Source: Fragilariopsis cylindrus CCMP1102
Lineage: Eukaryota; Bacillariophyta; Bacillariophyceae; Bacillariales; Bacillariaceae
Assembly: GCA_900095095.1 (NCBI GenBank)
Contig: FMBT01000294.1
Span: forward strand, 310,001 to 374,000
Direction of reading: 5' to 3'
Length of the DNA: 64,000 nt
Of this stretch, positions 53,778 to 64,000 are shown piece by piece. The stretch's first letter is position 1; every line of letters begins with the position of its first letter. A model generated the notes under the pieces. That model was given only the letters and a program-made list of their open reading frames with translations, did no database searches and was not told the DNA's origin. The position numbers were made by a program, and so were the translations under genes.

Positions 53778-55235
53778 CTAACTACTAGCAATTTCAAGAT
53801 CAACCGAATCAAGAAATACAAACATCTTCACAAGATAGGAAGATGGAAGATCGAGGGTGTCATCGGGGATAAACATAGGAGGACTTCCTCTACGGATAAT
53901 TCCTGACTCAAGGATGACCGTACCAACAGTTCTGCGGAAGATTCCAGTACCACCCGTGATCGCCAAGGTATCGATATCGCCTTTAGAAATGGGACCAGAG
54001 GCTGATAGAGACGCCTCAACATTACCATTTGAATCAAGGAATCTATACTCAAATTGACAGTAAGCTTTTCCTTGATAATTGATTTTGGGATCAGTTCTTA
54101 TACACTCTCCGGAGACTTCGGCAATCTTATCCCTTTCGTTTATCAAATAAGCACCAGAGGATCTTCCCTCTGGTATACCGAATACCACGTTATATAAAGG
54201 CTCATTGGAGTATAAGTATTGTGTTCCAGGGGACAAAAATGATTGATCGGCAAGAACAGGATCTTCTAGCAAACGAGAATCTTGAAATGCTTCCAATACC
54301 ATAGAAACCTTTTCGGGAATCTCGCCACCGCCCTGTCGGAAAGTCTCAGGTTCTTCGTAGATTGGTGCTGGTTGTTGTCTGCCATATCCGCCACCGTATC
54401 CACCGTTTCTGCCATATCCGCCACCATATCCACCGTTTCCACCACCGTATCCACCGTTTCCGCCACCGTATCCACCGTTTCCGCCACTGCGTGTTGTAGA
54501 AAGCGGTTCGGACGGCGATTCTCCTCCTCCATCCATTCTCCCTCCAATGGAAGGAGCAGTAGGCTTGCCAGAAGCAGAAGGATCAGTCTTAGATCCATCA
54601 GTACCAGGAGGATTCATCCTGACAGGCTTAGGCTCAGCAGCAGGCTTAGGATTGTCATCAGCAGGCTTAGGCTTGTTGCCAACACGAGTTTCCTTGTCAA
54701 CCTTGACAGGCTTAGGCTTAGCAACAGGCTTAGGACTGTCATCAGCAGGTTTAGGCTTGTTGCTGTCAACCTTGCCATCCTCGCCATCCTTGCCATTCTT
54801 GGCATCCTTGGCATCCTTGTCACCCTTGTCACCCTTGTCACCCTTGTCTTCCTTGTCTTGGCCCATTGATCCTGGTGCTTCGCCGGTATTTCCTCGTAGT
54901 TCTCTTCTACCAGCACGGCGGATGTTCTTGACTTTGGCGAGTGCACTCTCTCGCATTGCAATAGCAAGTGGATTATTAGTGTATTGATTACTAGCAAGTC
55001 TACGATTATCAGATTGTTGGTTGTTTGAAACGTCGTCGTTGACTCGTAAGGTTTTCGTCGATAGCATCCGTTTCAACGATGCTCTTTCTTCTTCATTGAG
55101 TGCGGTATCATCTTGTAGGTTCCGTTGTCTCTGTTTCAAAGTATTCTCGACTTCGACGTGATCCACAGTAGGGATAGCTAAGGATGATGGTGCTAGCAAG
55201 ACACTGCAGATTAGAACTGTAATAAGACTTTTCAT
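53778..55235 (-). CDS. Secreted barrel protein with Lys/Gly/Asp, Lys/Pro and Gly-Tyr modules, paralogue 2
   Basis: A 485-aa single-exon protein. Signal peptide 1-20 (ITVLICSVLLAPSSLA). Three RXL motifs follow (RNL 38-40, RRL 78-80, REL 111-113), the kind of site at which diatom silaffin and cingulin precursors are cut. Then come a KGDKGDKGDK block (131-140) running into DAKDAKNGKDGEDGK, two Lys/Pro/Ala/Asp repeats (NKPKPADDSPKP and NKPKPADDNPKP), and a GGYGGGNGG block (253-287). The barrel domain (about 335-480) has YLYSNEPLYNVVFGIPEG, AYCQFEYRFLDSNGN and AITGGTGIFRRTVGTVIL, aligning with paralogues 1 and 3. The low-complexity blocks are tandem at DNA level, so copy number may vary. Proposed role in wall or silica matrix is inference. 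Confidence 0.8.
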   Translation of the reverse strand: MKSLITVLICSVLLAPSSLAIPTVDHVEVENTLKQRQRNLQDDTALNEEERASLKRMLSTKTLRVNDDVSNNQQSDNRRLASNQYTNNPLAIAMRESALAKVKNIRRAGRRELRGNTGEAPGSMGQDKEDKGDKGDKGDKDAKDAKNGKDGEDGKVDSNKPKPADDSPKPVAKPKPVKVDKETRVGNKPKPADDNPKPAAEPKPVRMNPPGTDGSKTDPSASGKPTAPSIGGRMDGGGESPSEPLSTTRSGGNGGYGGGNGGYGGGNGGYGGGYGRNGGYGGGYGRQQPAPIYEEPETFRQGGGEIPEKVSMVLEAFQDSRLLEDPVLADQSFLSPGTQYLYSNEPLYNVVFGIPEGRSSGAYLINERDKIAEVSGECIRTDPKINYQGKAYCQFEYRFLDSNGNVEASLSASGPISKGDIDTLAITGGTGIFRRTVGTVILESGIIRRGSPPMFIPDDTLDLPSSYLVKMFVFLDSVDLEIASS

Positions 55236-56222
55236 TGTGATAGATTCGTTTTGGTTTGGTTGTAATTATTTCGCTTACTGATGTTGATGATGACAATCAA
55301 TTCGTAAATAATCGTGTAATAATTATGTGAAGTGATAGGCTCCGCACAAAAAATAATGGTAGGATGTTCGAACTAACGGTTTGTGTGTGAAAAATCCGCA
55401 TTTCATTCGGAATGTCTTCGTGTTCTGGTCGTTGAATCCATTTTTGATTCTGTGACGCCGCCCGTCGACGTCCCGAGGTGCTCGATCTCTGATGGTCACT
55501 CTAAATGAAGAGAAGAGGTGCAACAAAATTCGAAAAAACGAGGAGGACAGTGAGTAGAAACCGCGCGATTTGTGCCAAAAATCAAAAATTCCACCACTGA
55601 GGAATAAGGACTAAATAATGTCCGGTTGCGTGAAAATCTAACTATCAAAACTCTTCTTGATACACAATAAAATTAATTGTATTCTTTTCTACTGTACATT
55701 ATAATTATTGGATGCTCTACGAGCCTTATTTATGAAGATCTATCTACTATACGCTTAGTAGGTCCAACACTGTGTCCTATCAAAGGTAGACAAAGTCTCT
55801 CCTCCAAAGATTGAACCACTAAAACCGAATCTAGAATGATAAACTCCGGCTAAATTAATTAGGAAAAAGTTGATCTATAATTATTCTGTTGCAATTTCTA
55901 GTTGCATCATAAAATCTATCATTATTATTTATTTAATGTTATGGTTCAAATAAAGAGTAAGCTACGAGTGAAGTACCATAATTAATTGTGCTAATTGCTT
56001 TGATTAAATAAATTCACACGACTCCTATTAATTATAAATAAATAATGCTAAAATGATATTAACTTTCAATTAAATGCTATCAAATTATTTTACTTCAAAT
56101 AAAATTGCAAGTAGCTCCTTCTCGTAAAATCACATCATTCTTTTATTTTAAACGGTTATATACACATTTTGTATCGATTTTTCCTTTTCATTTCACTTAT
56201 ATAAACATAGATTTTACAGCAA
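55236..56222. other. Spacer between paralogues 2 and 3
   Basis: AT-rich, nearly 1 kb. No supported gene, repeat or RNA feature. Confidence 0.5.
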
Positions 56223-58361
56223 TTAGCTTCTGTTCTGTCTAGCAGGAGCGTAAAGCTCTGGAAGGAAGAACAGGATATCGACTTCGACTTCGAAGTAGTG
56301 CGCCCATCCAGCAACGTCATTGAATGGGTCAGCGCCTAATGGCGGCTGGATAAGTAGAGGAGGGAAGAAATTTTCATCCAATGCAGCGGGGAGGATTTCC
56401 ACAAGCCCCGTTGCGCCTGTCATAATTCCTGTTCCACCCGACACAGTCAATTGTCCTGGAACTTCGGCGTTTACGATGATGCCCTGTGCCGTGAATGATC
56501 CACTGATTACGCCCGTTGTGGGATCGATAGCAGTGTAAGTAAAGAAACAGTATCCCTGGACGGAATTCTGGTCGGCGCCCCCAATCCTGACACAGTATCC
56601 ATCAATTGCAAAATAGAAATTTACTATCTCATTATCAACCGTGATAGGTATCAGATTCGAGTTGATGTTTGTAGCATCAGATAGTTGATCATCCCAAAGA
56701 TACTCTGTGCCAAGCGTGAGACTATTTTGTGTATTATCCGGAACCACGGGATCCGTAATAAGGTTGGGGTTGACAGAGAAAAAGTTCCCGCCAATGCTGA
56801 CAGTCGGACGAGGTAGGAAGAACACCTGCTTGTCCACATTGAAAAAATCGTCATCATCGTCATAATATGACTCGCCTGTACCTGTAGTACCAGAATTTGG
56901 AAAAATATTGATAAAAGATGAATGTTGAGTAAAGAATAGAACATGCTAAGGAGATATGTTGATATTAATACTGAAAGAACAAACTTACTGGTACGTCCTT
57001 GGTTTCCATTTCCATTGTTTCCTCCTCCTACTCTAGCACCCACTCCATTGTTTGATCCACTATTATAACTTCTTGTACTAGAGCTACCCGACATGGCTTC
57101 ATCGAAGAAATCGTCATGCGACGTGGACCAAGCCCCATAGTCGTCAAAGTTGGTATAGTCGTCATAGTGGTGTATTTCAGTTCTGTTAAAAATAAAAATT
57201 AAAAACGAAGATTTATGAGACCTTGAAACCAGAAGTTGAATCAATTGAAACACTCCCTACAGATCGATCAACGCAATAATTTACAGTTATTTACACTTAC
57301 TTGGCTGCTGGTACTGGTTGAAAATAAAAGATGTCATCCATTGCTGTGTGGTCATCGTAACCGGCATAATCGTAGTGATATACGCCTCCCTTGCTACTCT
57401 TGCTGTTCTTATAATCTTTGTAATGTGCGTTTCCACCTTTACTGCCATAGTAAGAGTTGGACTTTCCGTGCTTTCCGTGCTTTGCGCTTTTTCCACTTTT
57501 GCCGTAGTAACCTTTTCCACCTTTTCCACTATGGTGATCCTTTCCGCTCTTTCCACCTTTGCTATCGTAGTAGCGTGGCTCGACATTTTCATAGTGACCT
57601 CCTGACGGGTTGGAGAAGTAGTCATCATATGTGTCATCATATCCCACGTAATGTTGATTTGAATTACTGTTTGAGACAGGACGAGGTTCCCAGTTAGAGC
57701 CAATGTACAAAAATAAGAACAACATAGATCAGGTTAGTCGAAATATAAGAGTGTTACTGAAACTATCTCAGAAAGCGTGCTTTCTCTATATATTTATCTG
57801 TTTTTATCTTTATTAATGTTGTGAACTTACCTAGTATCCGATTCGAAGTAACCACCATCATCAGTGAAGTGATAGTCATCAGCTTGATTTCCGGTATATG
57901 CTAAAGAATCAGAAGGACCACCGAAATAATCGTCATATCCGTTCGACCCGAAACCTTGATCATCTTGCCATGCCACTATGGTATCGGATTGATATTAAAG
58001 AGTAAGAGAAGGGAAAATATAGTGAGTGTGTGGTTAGTTTGTGTATTGATTGTTAAATCTTTTCTTAGGTTTTATCAGTGGTTTGATCAGAAGGTGCTTT
58101 GAACTTACCATAATCATATCCTTCCTGCAAGTCACGCTCGGTGGTATCAGCCTTATTTGTTTGATCTTTGCTGCTTGTTGCACTAGCTTCACCAATTCGA
58201 CTAGAATGTTTCACTTCTTCTTTCATGTTTCTATTCTCCTCCCTTCCATGACCACGGAGTTGATCTTTCCGGTTGTGACCATTGTCACTACGTGATCCAA
58301 CCACGCCGCTTAACTGAGCGATAAACAAACTAGCGAGAAATAGCCTTATTGATCCCATCAT
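56223..58361 (-). CDS. Secreted barrel protein with silaffin/cingulin-like KXXK module (5 exons), paralogue 3
   Basis: I join exons 58361-58109, 57975-57831, 57666-57301, 57182-56989 and 56881-56223; all four introns (133, 164, 118, 107 bp) begin GTAAGT and the frame stays open, giving 538 aa. Signal peptide 1-22. RDL (R76-D-L78) lies just before the end of exon 1. Exon 2 is Tyr/Asp/Gly/Phe-rich. Exon 3 encodes, at about residues 168-211, SKGGKSGKDHH, GKGGKGYYGKSGKSAKHGKH and SNSYYGSKGG: seven KXXK motifs in a Ser/Gly/Tyr context, as in silaffins. This exon is 366 bp with phase-2 introns on both sides, so it could be skipped or shuffled in frame. The C-terminal barrel has YCVRIGGADQ, GYCFFTYTAID and LTVSGGTGIMTGATGLVEIL. 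An acceptor choice at exon 5 (TACAG/GTACAG) may add two residues. Confidence 0.8.
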
Positions 58362-60024
58362 GGTTTGGTATCGTTATTGTTATTGTTATTGTATGTAATA
58401 TGTGATATAGGTCTACTAGTGTGGGAAGATTAAAATGTATGCCCTACGAACTGATTCTTTGATATTTTTTGTTTTCTTCTTCAGTGTTATGAATCGAAAC
58501 TAGTTTAGGATATTGTGCTCATGTGACAAAAGGGTCGTGCCCGATGATTACCTACTGAAAATGTGAGCTTTTCTTTGAAATGTCGAATGCGAGTCGCAGT
58601 TTCACTGAAAACGTTAGGTCAAAGCCAAAATTTCAGTGTAAGTAGTGCGTTGAGAGAGAAAATACGGTGCGCGTTGGAGCGGGGGGGGCACACCATTAAA
58701 AAAAATTAATTAGGAAGTTCTATTTAAACGAAACCCCAGTCGTGGACTACGTGACGCAAAGGCGGCTTGAAATAAGGACAAGAGGTGCGCTCTAATGTGA
58801 GAAAAATATAAGCCCGCAATTTTCATTTATTGCGGTGCGCAGTGTGGCACATTCATTGAATTCAATAAAGCAATACTCCACATCTGAGTTGACTCGTTCG
58901 ACTAATTATATTCGTAAGGTTTTACTACTTTGCACTGCCAACTTTGTAGCTAAATAGTGTACAAAAGTATCCTGATTTCATTATAATGATGCCTTATCTA
59001 CTACATCCCCCCCAGACAGACAGACAGACAGACAGACAGAGATATAAGCCTGATAGTACCCCCAACAAGAAAGGTGCACTACTATGGGACGTGTAATGTG
59101 TGTCCTATACAATCAACAGTTACTATAATTTACTGGATATAATATGGACGGGCGGGCAGGCAGGATAGTAGTGAGTGTGCTTGTTCATCATAAGTAAGTA
59201 AGATGTGTTCAATGCTAATTGTTTGTATTCATTGGTATGTTTCTGTATTCAAATTCAGTGGAAAGAATGGTTGCACATGGTTTCATATTATTACTTGATC
59301 AACATAAATTTATGGATAGCTCTAAAAGCAGCTATGCCAGTATCAGCTAGAGTTTGCATTGGATGACAGGACCTAGTGGGATTTGAGTGCTTCCTGGTTA
59401 GTATCTTTAACAGCTAAATTTGAGTAGTGCTTTGCACAATTTGGGCTCCAGATAGGGTAGGTGGGATGGTTTGCCTCACGTGTTGTGCAATGTACAGTAG
59501 TGATACTGTAGACCATTTCAATGTCATCAAGATATATTACAGTATCAACAATAAGAAATAAGGCTACAGAGGCATAGCCTATATCAAAGGTGATAATAGT
59601 AGTATTCACGGGTGCGCGCAACATCCTCGCAACATCCCCGAGCATCACCGGAGATCTTGATGCGCAGTCTGCCCCCTTATCCGTCAAACCACCCTGAGCA
59701 GTCTATACGCGTGTACTCATATTGCAGCATTTGTACGCACATATTTTTCTATACAGGCTATTTCCCCTTCTTATGATTTTTTAGGATCTCACCAGGAGGT
59801 TTAATGTGCACGCACCCTTTCATTCTTGTACTGTCGCCTTTTTTTGACACTTATTTTTCAAAAAAGTGTTCATCATCCGTATAAAATCCACCATCGCATT
59901 GGAATATTCCAACATATTCAACACAGTTATAAAAAATATTGATCCACATTATTCAATCACCCGCATAATTTGAACACTTCAACATAATCCGGTTTCGTTA
60001 ACTTTTTCATATTATAACTCCATA
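58362..60024. other. Spacer before the Crypton-like gene
   Basis: 1.7 kb without a supported gene. A (CAGA)n microsatellite lies at 59013-59041 and a run of eight G near 58681. A minus-strand frame (59373-59687) has no recognisable motif. The left end of the mobile element probably lies in the second half, but Crypton-type elements lack inverted repeats and I cannot place it. Confidence 0.5.
59013..59041. repeat. (CAGA)7 microsatellite
   Basis: Seven CAGA units after a C-run (CCCCCCC), likely length-polymorphic. Confidence 0.9.
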
Positions 60025-63000
60025 ATGCCATCCTTATCAGAACACGCTACTCCTTCCAAAACTTCCCGTACGGGTACCAGCATCCCCCAAATAACACCCG
60101 AAATACAAGCAATTGCTGCACACCGAAGTTTCGCCGCACATCTTCGCGGTGATGCTGCCTCAGATGAACTTCCTATGCTTACAGATGATGGTCACAGAAG
60201 TGTGAAAAATATGAGGCCAACCACTAATATTTCCGATACTGGCACAGAAACCCCGGCCAAAAAGACCCGAACATCTTCACAGTCTGGTACCACATTCAGT
60301 GTCTCCAACATTCATTCCGCTGATAACAGCAATAATGATGGAATGATAGCCTCTACCCCCACAGTAAATAACGGTGTTAGCATTGTGTGCCCAACATCGA
60401 ATGGTTTAGACGAAGGTGGTTTAGACGAATTGAATTCTTTCTTTCAAGATAATTCCCATGATGACTCTGCCGTATCCACGGCATTAGCTGAAACGGCAGT
60501 ACCCGCATCGGCAGTAGCAGCAGCAGCAAATATAGCAGGTGAATTAGAATTTCGTCCGAACGGGGGTGGTGAACCCCCATCTCCTCCTGGGAATGGTGGT
60601 GTACCGCCTGCACTACCACCACCACCTGTACCACCACCACCGAATGGTGGAGTACCACCTGCACTGGATCCACCTCTGAATGAAGGAGTACCACCAGCAC
60701 TAGAACCACCGAATGGAGGAGTACCACCAGCTCTGCCACCGCCAGACCCGCCGCTAAGAGGTAACCTGGAACGATATAGTAGTTCAAAGGGATCGCATAT
60801 AAAGTAAGTCCACCAACAAAATATTGGCAATGACAAAAAAAATTCAAACACAATATTTTGTCATTGTCAACAATATTTTAATATTGTTCACGACAAGTTA
60901 CATGGCAAATTGTGTTTGTCAAATACAATTTATTCCATTGTCATTTTTTTTTTTACATTGGCGGTCACTAGTATTTTTGCCACCAGAATTATTTTCACTA
61001 ATGTATTCTTTTTCAATTATTTTAATTTCATTTTGTGTAATCTTCCAGGATGGGTACCACATATTTCCTCCATTTTTTGAATTCCCGCCGGGCCGATCTT
61101 TCCGCTGTTGCATTATCGCATCTTCCCCCCGGCTGTGACATAACTGACAAAGACAAGGTACCAGTGGGTGTGTTTACTATAGAGGTACTTGATAAGTTTT
61201 CCGACTACTTATCAAGCCGTGCTCGTCTTGGAGTCAGTGAAGATCCCACTATCTCCTTAATATCTGCTGGGACCGCCGACAATTATTTCTCAGCGATTAA
61301 AACCTATTACACTTCACATCATCCCGCTTACAAACATAAGGCAGTACCACCGAGTTTTGAAGGTGTGAAATGGAAAATGCTTCGTGGTGGTCTTAATAAA
61401 TCATTAAGGACTAGAGCTATTGCCGGTGGCGTTCCTTTATCCAACCCCCGAGAAATGCTCACTGATGAGGATTTTAAAATCATGGCTCTGCTTTGTCTCT
61501 GGGAGGGTAGTATCAAGTTCATGATGTTCCTGACCTTCCAGTGTCTCTTATTTCAAGTTGGTGGTAGAGGCGCAGAATCCGCCAGTCGAAAGTTTGGTCA
61601 TCTTTCCACCCGCAAATATGTAGCTGACGGTTTTCAAAGTGACATTCTCACAATTTTTATTCAGCGTGACAAGACTTTGCGGAGTCAACATTGTACGTTG
61701 TTCCCACAGGCCGACATTTCCCTATGGTGGAAGGACTTATCCTTTTTACTTGCCCTTAATATCATTCTCAACTCTACTACTCAAGGGCGTTTATCTGGAC
61801 TGCATGATCCAATATTCCCTGAATTTCACAAAGAAAATGAAAAGGACAATACAAGAGAATCGAGTGGTCGTAAGCAAAAAAAAGGAGCGGTATCGGGATT
61901 GTTTAGCAGTATGTTTAAGGTATTACTCCAAATATACGACGATTCTGGTCAAGCATTTCATGGTGACAACGACTACGTTCTCAATCACAAGCTTGGTTCT
62001 CACAGTGCCAAAAAGCTCACATGTCAGACTTTAGCGGACTTTGGGTGCAATCCAATTTCAACAATTTTTCGAGTGGGCTGGGATTTGCGATCAGTACATA
62101 CACTTTTTGACTATATTGTGGGATCCAAGGTACTTGATGAAAAAGCGGGTAGGACTCTCAGTGGTTGGTACAATGTATCGCACGGATCTGGTGATAGTGG
62201 TGGTCTGCCACCCAACATTGATGATGCACTTGCTGGATTACCTTCACCAGATTACGAGAATCAGAAAACAGAAATTTTGCTGCTAGGCAAAACCCTATTT
62301 GCTGGCACTACTACTCTCGATCAAAAGGTTCTATTGCTATTACTAGGAGCGTTATTCAAGCATTGGAATGCCATGATTGACTGTTATGAAGAGGATCCCG
62401 AACAACACCCAATTGTGTTCGCGGTGACTAATGCTCTCCACGCTACCAACATTTCACCCTCTTCGTTTAAATTCTGGTGTGACAACACCGAGGACAATTT
62501 TAAACTGAAGAATTTACAAGGTTTACCAGTACGGCAGATACACGAACTTCCAGGCGACGCACTTATCGATGTTAGAACCTTCCGTCATTTCATTGATTCT
62601 TACAAATCTTCGATGTGTCACATGATACGCGAGACCGCTATCATGAAGACCTCCTTTGTGAAACTGCTAGATGAATTGAAGAAATCCCCGCGACCATGTC
62701 AGCCAGAACATGATAATAATAAGGAAAATGCTCCCCGCGTGGAACAAATCAGTACGTCCACCACCACCGCCCGCAATGAACAGGTTGTTGTAGACACCGG
62801 ATCTCCAGTTTCACAAATGAGCTTCACCCGCTGGTATGAAAAGTTCAGAGTCCACAAAAATTGCATTGAAGTATTCCTTCATTTTCATATTTACAACCTA
62901 GAGGGGGGACACCTAGTGGATCTGGTGAAGCAGAAGGAAAAATTTTCAACTGTGGCACCCGGCGATGAGCAGGCCAAGGATCGTATTAAAAAAGCAAATA

Positions 63001-63239
63001 AGGATTGGAACAACAGATACCACAAACATATAACCGTCTTTGCTGAGTTGCAATTCCTTCTTGGTCCAATGGATCCATGTCCTACAGATGTTTTTGCAAG
63101 ACGAGAATGGGAGACTCGCATCACCACTAAACTGATGGAAATATTTAAAGATCGCATGGGTGGTTCAGACAAGATTGCATCGATGAACAATATTATGGCG
63201 TGGCATTCAAAAAGAAAGAAGCAATCATTGCTAAATTAG
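60025..63239 (+). CDS. Crypton-like tyrosine recombinase (2 exons)
   Basis: Exon 1 (60025-60803) and exon 2 (61049-63239) join across a 245-bp intron (GTAAGT...TTCCAG) in frame (SHI|KMGTTYF), giving 989 aa. The first exon is disordered and ends with Pro/Gly repeats of the type NGGVPPALPPP. Exon 2 begins with a SAM-like helical core-binding region (TIEVLDKFSDYLSSRAR, ISAGTADNYFSAIKTYY) and then the catalytic domain. Arg I is in FQVGGRGAESASRKF (about residue 433), the H-x-x-R box reads GSHSAKKLTC (His about 578, with Lys where Arg is usual), and the nucleophile is in VGWDLRSVHTLFDYI (Tyr about 615). This closely follows the Crypton pattern HS-RKG...R-GW------DRYI...G---SGL. A long C-terminal part follows. 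The frame is intact over nearly 3 kb, suggesting recent activity or domestication. Confidence 0.83.
60025..63239 (+). mobile_element. Crypton-type DNA element (minimum extent)
   Basis: Only the coding part is bounded; ends were not found because these elements lack terminal inverted repeats and make very short target duplications. The intron (60804-61048) is AT-rich with internal inverted words (CAATATTTTAATATTG). The convergent zinc-finger ORF 130 bp downstream could belong to the element. Confidence 0.6.
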
Positions 63240-63368
63240 TACTGACTATTAACTACTTATATTCACCTGCAACCAGAATGTCGATGCGTGCTCAAATTGG
63301 GTTGCCGAAGAAAAATTAAAAAAACGACGAAAGTGCTAGTAATTTAAAAACCGTTTTCTATATCTTTT

Positions 63369-64000
63369 TTACATGTATCCGATTATACTGTTTTTACTTG
63401 AGTCCATCTTTGCTCGGCTCCTGGTATGTATTTGATTTCTACCTTCACGTTTCCCGCCTCCGATTGTTTTTTCGTTGCACTCTTTTCTTTTTGGTGTTTC
63501 CGATTTATTGTGTATGTCGTGCCCCGTCCTTTCCGACATATTGTTGTTTATTTGGTTGTATTCTTCCGCACAGATATCTTGCAATTCATTAGTATCCTCC
63601 GTATGGTCGGATGCCAGAACGATGCCTGTTTCATTATTTTTATTAATATCTGTGTTTGGCCACCCGTCGAGTTCCATCGTTCCCACGTAATCCACACCAT
63701 CTCCCATCCAAAATGTTGCATCGCCCTGTGGACTTATTTTGGCTGGTAGAGGACCATCTTTCTTCAGAGTTGATTCGGTCACAATCGGTTTATGTGCTGT
63801 TTTCATGGATCCAACCAGCTTTTCTTGTGGGTGGATTCCCGTGCATTTTTTGCTATGTTTATAAACCCCGCTATACGAAGCACAAGTTTTCCCGCAGCAA
63901 GCGCATGTTAATGTTAAATTTGAAATCGAGAGTGGATGAAAGTATTTCACTTCTAACACTCCCAATCTTCCTGCCTCTATTTGTACCTGATGTGCATATC
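63369..64000 (-). CDS. C2HC-type zinc-finger protein, 5' end beyond the window (partial)
   Basis: The frame is open to the right edge of the window with no ATG at its visible start, so the gene or an exon continues beyond. The visible part is about 210 residues. Near its start CACCGKTCASYSGVYKHSKKC forms a C-x2-C-x12-H-x3-C type single zinc finger. It is followed by a disordered, polar region with WMGDGVDYVGTMELDGWP and a basic C-terminus (KRKECNEKTIGGGKREG). It converges on the Crypton-like gene, 129 bp from its stop. It could be a cargo or second gene of that element or an independent DNA-binding protein. A splice acceptor (CATCAG, near 63987) is possible at the edge. Confidence 0.5.
   Translation of the reverse strand, partial: YAHQVQIEAGRLGVLEVKYFHPLSISNLTLTCACCGKTCASYSGVYKHSKKCTGIHPQEKLVGSMKTAHKPIVTESTLKKDGPLPAKISPQGDATFWMGDGVDYVGTMELDGWPNTDINKNNETGIVLASDHTEDTNELQDICAEEYNQINNNMSERTGHDIHNKSETPKRKECNEKTIGGGKREGRNQIHTRSRAKMDSSKNSIIGYM

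Noticed and set aside
54282-54869. Plus-strand frame with Val/Ser/Thr and Leu/Val/Ile repeats
   Set aside because: Antisense of the Gly-Tyr and KGD repeats in paralogue 2.
59373-59687. 104-codon minus-strand frame
   Set aside because: No motif, signal or similarity to any family I know; probably chance.
1-64000. tRNA, rRNA, snoRNA genes and CRISPR arrays
   Set aside because: No cloverleaf with a clear T-loop, no rRNA-like conserved stretch, and no regularly spaced repeats with unique spacers were found by eye.

Overview
The window looks like nuclear DNA of a diatom, most likely a raphid pennate; the genus cannot be fixed from sequence alone. Reasons: single genes with short spliceosomal introns (107-245 nt, GTAAGT/GTACGT...AG), AT-rich and gene-poor spacers, runs of codon-level low complexity (poly-Thr, poly-Ser, Asp/Glu/Asn) inside otherwise normal proteins, signal peptides followed by Phe-containing plastid-import motifs, and secreted proteins with RXL and KXXK motifs known from diatom biosilica proteins. 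No rRNA, tRNA, CRISPR array or bacterial operon structure was seen.

Layout. 0-9.5 kb: SRP68 of the signal recognition particle (minus, 3 exons), a small hypothetical gene, a GNAT-YCII fusion (minus) divergent from frataxin (plus), and a TGN38-like type I membrane protein (minus, 2 exons). 10-21 kb: an acidic secreted protein, a 2-kb gene-free tract, a decayed secreted-protein gene, a secreted esterase, MIC60/mitofilin (2 exons), and a PI-PLC-X-like membrane protein split by one apparent frameshift. 21.5-25 kb: a decayed tract with a Cys-rich CXC-like ORF, an interrupted unknown ORF and a pseudogene of a cytochrome-b5 front-end desaturase. 25.5-48.4 kb: ordinary housekeeping and secretory genes (serine hydrolase, histidine-phosphatase-like protein, SDR, GILT, a plastid-targeted small protein, a large glycoside-hydrolase-like protein, CRAL-TRIO, TruA, chalcone-isomerase-like) with two abutting MITEs at 46.3-46.8 kb. 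48.4-51.6 kb is an apparently empty 3-kb spacer. 51.6-58.4 kb: three head-to-tail secreted paralogues sharing a dirigent/allene-oxide-cyclase-like barrel domain but carrying different low-complexity modules. 60-63.2 kb: a two-exon Crypton-like tyrosine recombinase, followed by a convergent zinc-finger ORF that runs off the right edge.

How they fit together. Most genes are unrelated housekeeping neighbours, often in divergent pairs with 350-600 bp shared spacers. The only obvious functional cluster is the 51.6-58.4 kb trio. Each member has a signal peptide, an RXL motif, a low-complexity block (Tyr/Asp/Gly, Lys/Gly/Asp plus Gly-Tyr, or KXXK-rich Lys/Gly/Ser/Tyr) and a C-terminal barrel with a conserved GGTG motif. 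This is the best candidate for an undescribed system: cell-wall or biosilica-associated proteins in which silaffin/cingulin-like modules have been joined to a dirigent-like barrel. That role is inference.
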